NCBI GenBank assembly: GCA_964036155.1
Contig: OZ038422.1
Span: 29,349,201 to 29,413,200 of the forward strand
DNA from: Diploscapter coronatus
Lineage: Eukaryota; Nematoda; Chromadorea; Rhabditida; Rhabditidae
Length of the DNA stretch: 64,000 nucleotides
Direction: 5' to 3'
Both the position numbers and the translations under genes were made by a program. The notes under the pieces are model-generated. The model was not told where the DNA came from, did not search any database, and was given only the letters and a program-made list of their open reading frames with translations. This document shows positions 60,503 to 64,000 of this stretch, piece by piece (within the stretch, counting starts at the first letter, position 1; every line of letters starts with the position of its first letter).

Positions 60503-63500
60503 CTACCAGAGTTGCGTCTCCCGAACTTCCGAAATGATCAAACTCGCCTGGTTCAGGGCCTGAAAATCGATTTTTTAAAAGCAACTAAAATTAGATGTTT
60601 AACAATCTTATTGAATTCGTGGTTTGAAATATTTTTAAAATTAAAAATTTCTACGTCTCAAAATAATCCATAAATTGATTTTTTCAGAGAAGATAATCGA
60701 TCATGTTTGTAGACTCAATGAAATAGAAAATATTGACTCTTTCAATAGGTTAAGTTCTTGAAATATTCAACGTTATCGCTCTCTAACTCTAAAGCTATTT
60801 CGCAATCTTCGGCTAAAAATAGTGGGAGGAAAATATGCGCTAATTTGTTGAGTTTCAATAAATTATTGGGTAGCCCAATATTTTGAAAAGAAGCTAACCT
60901 TCATGGTTTCCAAGGTCTCCCTCCTTCTCTGAGCCATGTCCTCAGTTTCGGCCAGCAAGTCATCCAGCAGTTCCGATTGATAGAGCTGCCTTACCAGTTC
61001 GGATTGGAGGTTATCCTGAAAAATTCGAATTTTTGAGAAAAAAATCTTATTTTTTAAATTTTAACTTTCATAAAAATGCAAATTTTCATAATCTTGTAGA
61101 AGAAATAAAAAAAATGAACTTTAGCAAGTAAAACAAAGTAGAATTTGAAAACATTCCCTACCCTCACAAAATTGACCATGAAATGCATGATAGCCTTGGG
61201 AACGCTGTCCTGGATGCCTTTACGCACGATCACGAAATAGCTGCGAATTAGACGTTCTGGAAACTTTAGGTTTGGGGAGGCTTATAATAAAATTTAACAG
61301 AATATTTAGAAACCGTTTCGAAGTTGTTCAATCATTTTACCTATGTCATAAGTCTTACCACCATGATAACTTCATCAAAATAATTGAATAATTGTTAATT
61401 TAATTAGGGAATTAGTTTCATCAGAGATCTGGTTAGAAATCTCGAAATAGATTTTATTTCAAAGATTCTAGAAGGAGTTGCCTATCTTATGACTGAGTTT
61501 TCACCAAAAACAGTAAATAAATCTGATTATAGAATGTGTTTATGTCATTTGATTTTAACTATATCTGCCTTGAAACAAATGAAGATTATCTTTAAGACTA
61601 TTTGCATTTGTATATTTTTTAAATGTTAGTTATAAACAATTAGTAGTGTATTACCATAGTGAACAAAGACGTTATATCAATTCATTTTGAAATCTACAAA
61701 AAGCAACTTTCAAATTCAGCTTTATCAGCATCTTGAAAGTCTCACCAATGATACTGCAGTCCCTCTGCTCCCTGGGTGTGAGTTTCCTCGCCAAAGGTTT
61801 GTCCGGAACGTCGGGAAGGAAGTTGGCCGCGGCTGGGGTGCTTCCGTTTTCAGAGGGTGCAGCTCCTGAGAATTAAAAAATTTTCAGAGTCAAATTTCTC
61901 ATTTTCAGAAACTCGATAAAACACTTCTGTATTAAAAAAACATTGATTGCCTATTCGGCATTTCAAAACCAAAGATGCTCCTTTTTCTCAAATTTCGAAA
62001 TATTCAGTTTGCATAAGTTGCAAAAACTAGTAAAAACAATTTTCTAAAACGAATAGTTGATATGTGTGGATAAGTGTTTTTAAAATTTCATTTAAAAAAT
62101 CTCACCGTCATTTGTTTGTTTGACTGGTTGGGAGAAGAAACTGGCGAGAATTCCGCCACTTGCGGACGCAGTGCCGTTCGTCGGACCTGGACGATTTAAG
62201 GCCAGACCCACCGTGATTCCGTTCAACTGTTCCGAAACTATCTGAACTTCTTAATTCTTGAAAAGCCTTCTTCCTTCGAAAGCAAACTTTCCATATTAGT
62301 TCCTTAAAAATTTCAACAGTAAGTCTTCCTTGCTGTTAAGAATCCAAGATTTTGAACTTTAAAAATATGATTTTTATCGGAGAAATGTAGAATTTTTAGT
62401 TTATCAAAAAATCGATTTGATTTGCTTTAAAATCAAAAATTGGTTTTGAAAAGGGATAATTCTCGAAGAAAAGGCCCGACCTGATCTCCATTCACAACGG
62501 ACGGAGGCTGCTCGGAAACACCCCTCTGCCGATGCCGCTTGTCGTCCAAGTTTATCTCGTCCTTGATCAAGTTCACCAGGCTAGCCTAAAGCTTATTTAA
62601 TTAAAAAAGTACTTTTCAATTTTTCTCGAATTATTGATTTTAGCGAACATTCATTTGCTTAGCAAATTATAGGGGAAAATTATGGCAATTTCAAAGAATC
62701 CTAAAACGTATTTTTCCAGTTTCTAAATAATAAAATCATAAATAAAGTGAGAATGAAGTCACGATATTTTTTTGATAGATGAGTCTTAGACGCAACGAAA
62801 CGTATAATCGAAAAGATACTTATTCAAGATGAATATGAAACATTTCTCAAACTTACATCAGACGCGAATTCCGGATGTTTGGTGTTGATGTAGGCGAGCT
62901 CGATGGCCACCAGGTTCTCAACCAACTCGTTCGTGGGCCTAAATTTAAACATGTGAAAACAGTAATTGAAAAATTATGAAACACAGAACATCTTGCTTTT
63001 TATCAATATTTTCTCAGATGTTTGCAAGTTTCGTCAATCTTTAACAAAGAAAAATGGATGAATTTTCAAGAAGAACGAGACTGAAAGGTTTAATCTCCTG
63101 CCTTTTGAGAATTTCATATACTTCAGAGGAAATATAGTGATGATAAAGGAAAAATGGGTAAACTTTCCAAAATATGCCAAAACTTGAAGGTTTTAGATTG
63201 TTTTAATTTTACCTGAGCCTTTCCTTGAGCACGCCGCTCACGACTTCATTGATCTTGTCATAGAGACGGGGGAAACGAAGCATTTCTTGCTGAAAAATAG
63301 ATAGGTTTCAAATGACCCTCAAAACAGAAGATAAAGATTATAGTCGTTTGGAGATGGGGTAAATTTATAAAATTACACAAAAAATGGTGTTTTCCAACCT
63401 GAGTAGTGGACCCGCAATGCTGGACCATTCTCTGCAGCTCCTCGTGGACCAGTTCGACACACCGCAGACTCGGCTCTTCTAACCTCTGAATTTGCCTCTT

Positions 63501-63900
63501 CACCAGCAACTCGAACGAGACCTCGGGGACGAACAGCGCGTGGCGGGTGCCCTGAAATTTAAAAAATTAATTATTTTATGGCTAAATCTTCTCTCACATT
63601 CAATAATTGATTAGTTTTTTAAAACTATATTCAAACCAATTTGAGACTTTGCAAATACTCCTTTTCTTTTATTTTCTATTCTAGGTTTCAAGGTATGCAT
63701 AAATGCCTATTTAAAGCAACATGAGTGCTAGCATATCATCAAAATTTTTAGAAAAATCAATAGTTCAAATTTCCCCTACCGTAGCATTTCTGATGGCAGT
63801 GAGAATGTCCATTTGAGTGAGATTTTCGAGCGGATTGATGCACTCCAGACTGCGGCCGAACGTCTCGTGGAAGATGTAGCAAATTCGTGCTCCACCACAT
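60503..63900 (-). CDS. drp-1: Dynamin-related protein DRP1 (DNM1L), C-terminal part; 5' half off the window
   Basis: Ten exons on minus: 63900-63780, 63551-63399, 63289-63213, 62938-62857, 62585-62481, 62241-62106, 61865-61746, 61256-61162, 61015-60899, 60559-60503; 353 residues visible, TAG stop. The first visible exon starts in phase with one leftover base, so the gene continues right of 64000, where the GTPase domain must lie. Seen: stalk ([39 protein letters not shown]), a divergent low-complexity variable/B insert, and the GTPase effector domain ([33 protein letters not shown], ending VRETQLW). DRP1 is recruited from cytosol to mitochondria and peroxisomes, where it assembles into constricting rings for fission. 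The vertebrate regulatory Ser637 (RKLS) is Thr followed by Pro here. Donor GTCGGG at 62480 is atypical but keeps phase. Confidence 0.95.
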
Positions 63901-64000
63901 CTGAAAATTAAACACTAAAAATTATTCTTAAACAAGCTTCAAGAAAGTCGATAATTTAAATGAAAACATCTTGTTGTAAGATATATTGAAAGCTCTTTTG
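63901..64000 (-). other. Partial intron of the DRP1 gene
   Basis: AT-rich sequence ending in the TTTTCAG acceptor of the first visible exon; no exon in it. The rest of the gene lies beyond the window. Confidence 0.8.

Noticed and set aside
1..64000. CRISPR arrays, rRNA genes, bacterial operons or integrated phage
   Set aside because: Sequence is spliced eukaryotic DNA; no regular repeat-spacer array or conserved rRNA segment was seen.

Overview
The window looks like a metazoan nuclear genome, most likely a nematode. It is AT-rich, genes are broken into many small exons, and almost every acceptor ends in TTTCAG or TTCCAG. A decayed maT-like (DD37D) mariner-class transposon sits in one intron. 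Splice-acceptor-like sequences lie just upstream of several start codons, as expected for spliced-leader trans-splicing. The nematode assignment is an inference from splice-site style, not from rRNA or mitochondrial sequence.

All four genes I can model lie on the minus strand, so transcription runs from high to low coordinates. (1) 63900-60503: the C-terminal half of a DRP1-type dynamin (mitochondrial and peroxisomal fission GTPase); its GTPase half lies beyond the right edge. (2) 57808-52386: a complete 13-exon Ariadne-2 (ARIH2/TRIAD1) RBR E3 ubiquitin ligase of 482 residues. (3) 44182-41406: a complete 10-exon SLC25A19-type mitochondrial thiamine pyrophosphate carrier of 322 residues. (4) 40341-15326: a 25-exon gene of about 25 kb encoding a 908-residue coiled-coil protein that I tentatively place with the CSPP1/CCDC66 centrosome-microtubule proteins. 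All exons were assembled by hand; reading phase is continuous across every junction.

The maT-like element (36210-37512) has perfect 27-bp terminal inverted repeats and a TA target duplication, but its transposase is broken by frameshifts and stops. It lies in the 6.9-kb third intron of the coiled-coil gene. A possible first coding exon of a fifth minus-strand gene lies at 945-880 and would continue off the left edge.

The remaining sequence is mostly AT-rich intron or intergenic DNA: about 1-15.3 kb, 44.2-52.4 kb and 57.8-60.5 kb. It contains a recurring pyrimidine/purine-asymmetric repeat whose core is GAAATA(n)GTA (TACTATTTC on the other strand), usually spaced 39-45 bp; a three-unit 73-bp tandem repeat at 33.3 kb; a dense TAATTA cluster near 14 kb; and a few GC-richer islands of unknown function. 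No CRISPR array, rRNA or convincing tRNA was seen. Two of the four proteins act at mitochondria (DRP1, thiamine pyrophosphate carrier), but nothing in the sequence shows that the genes are co-regulated.
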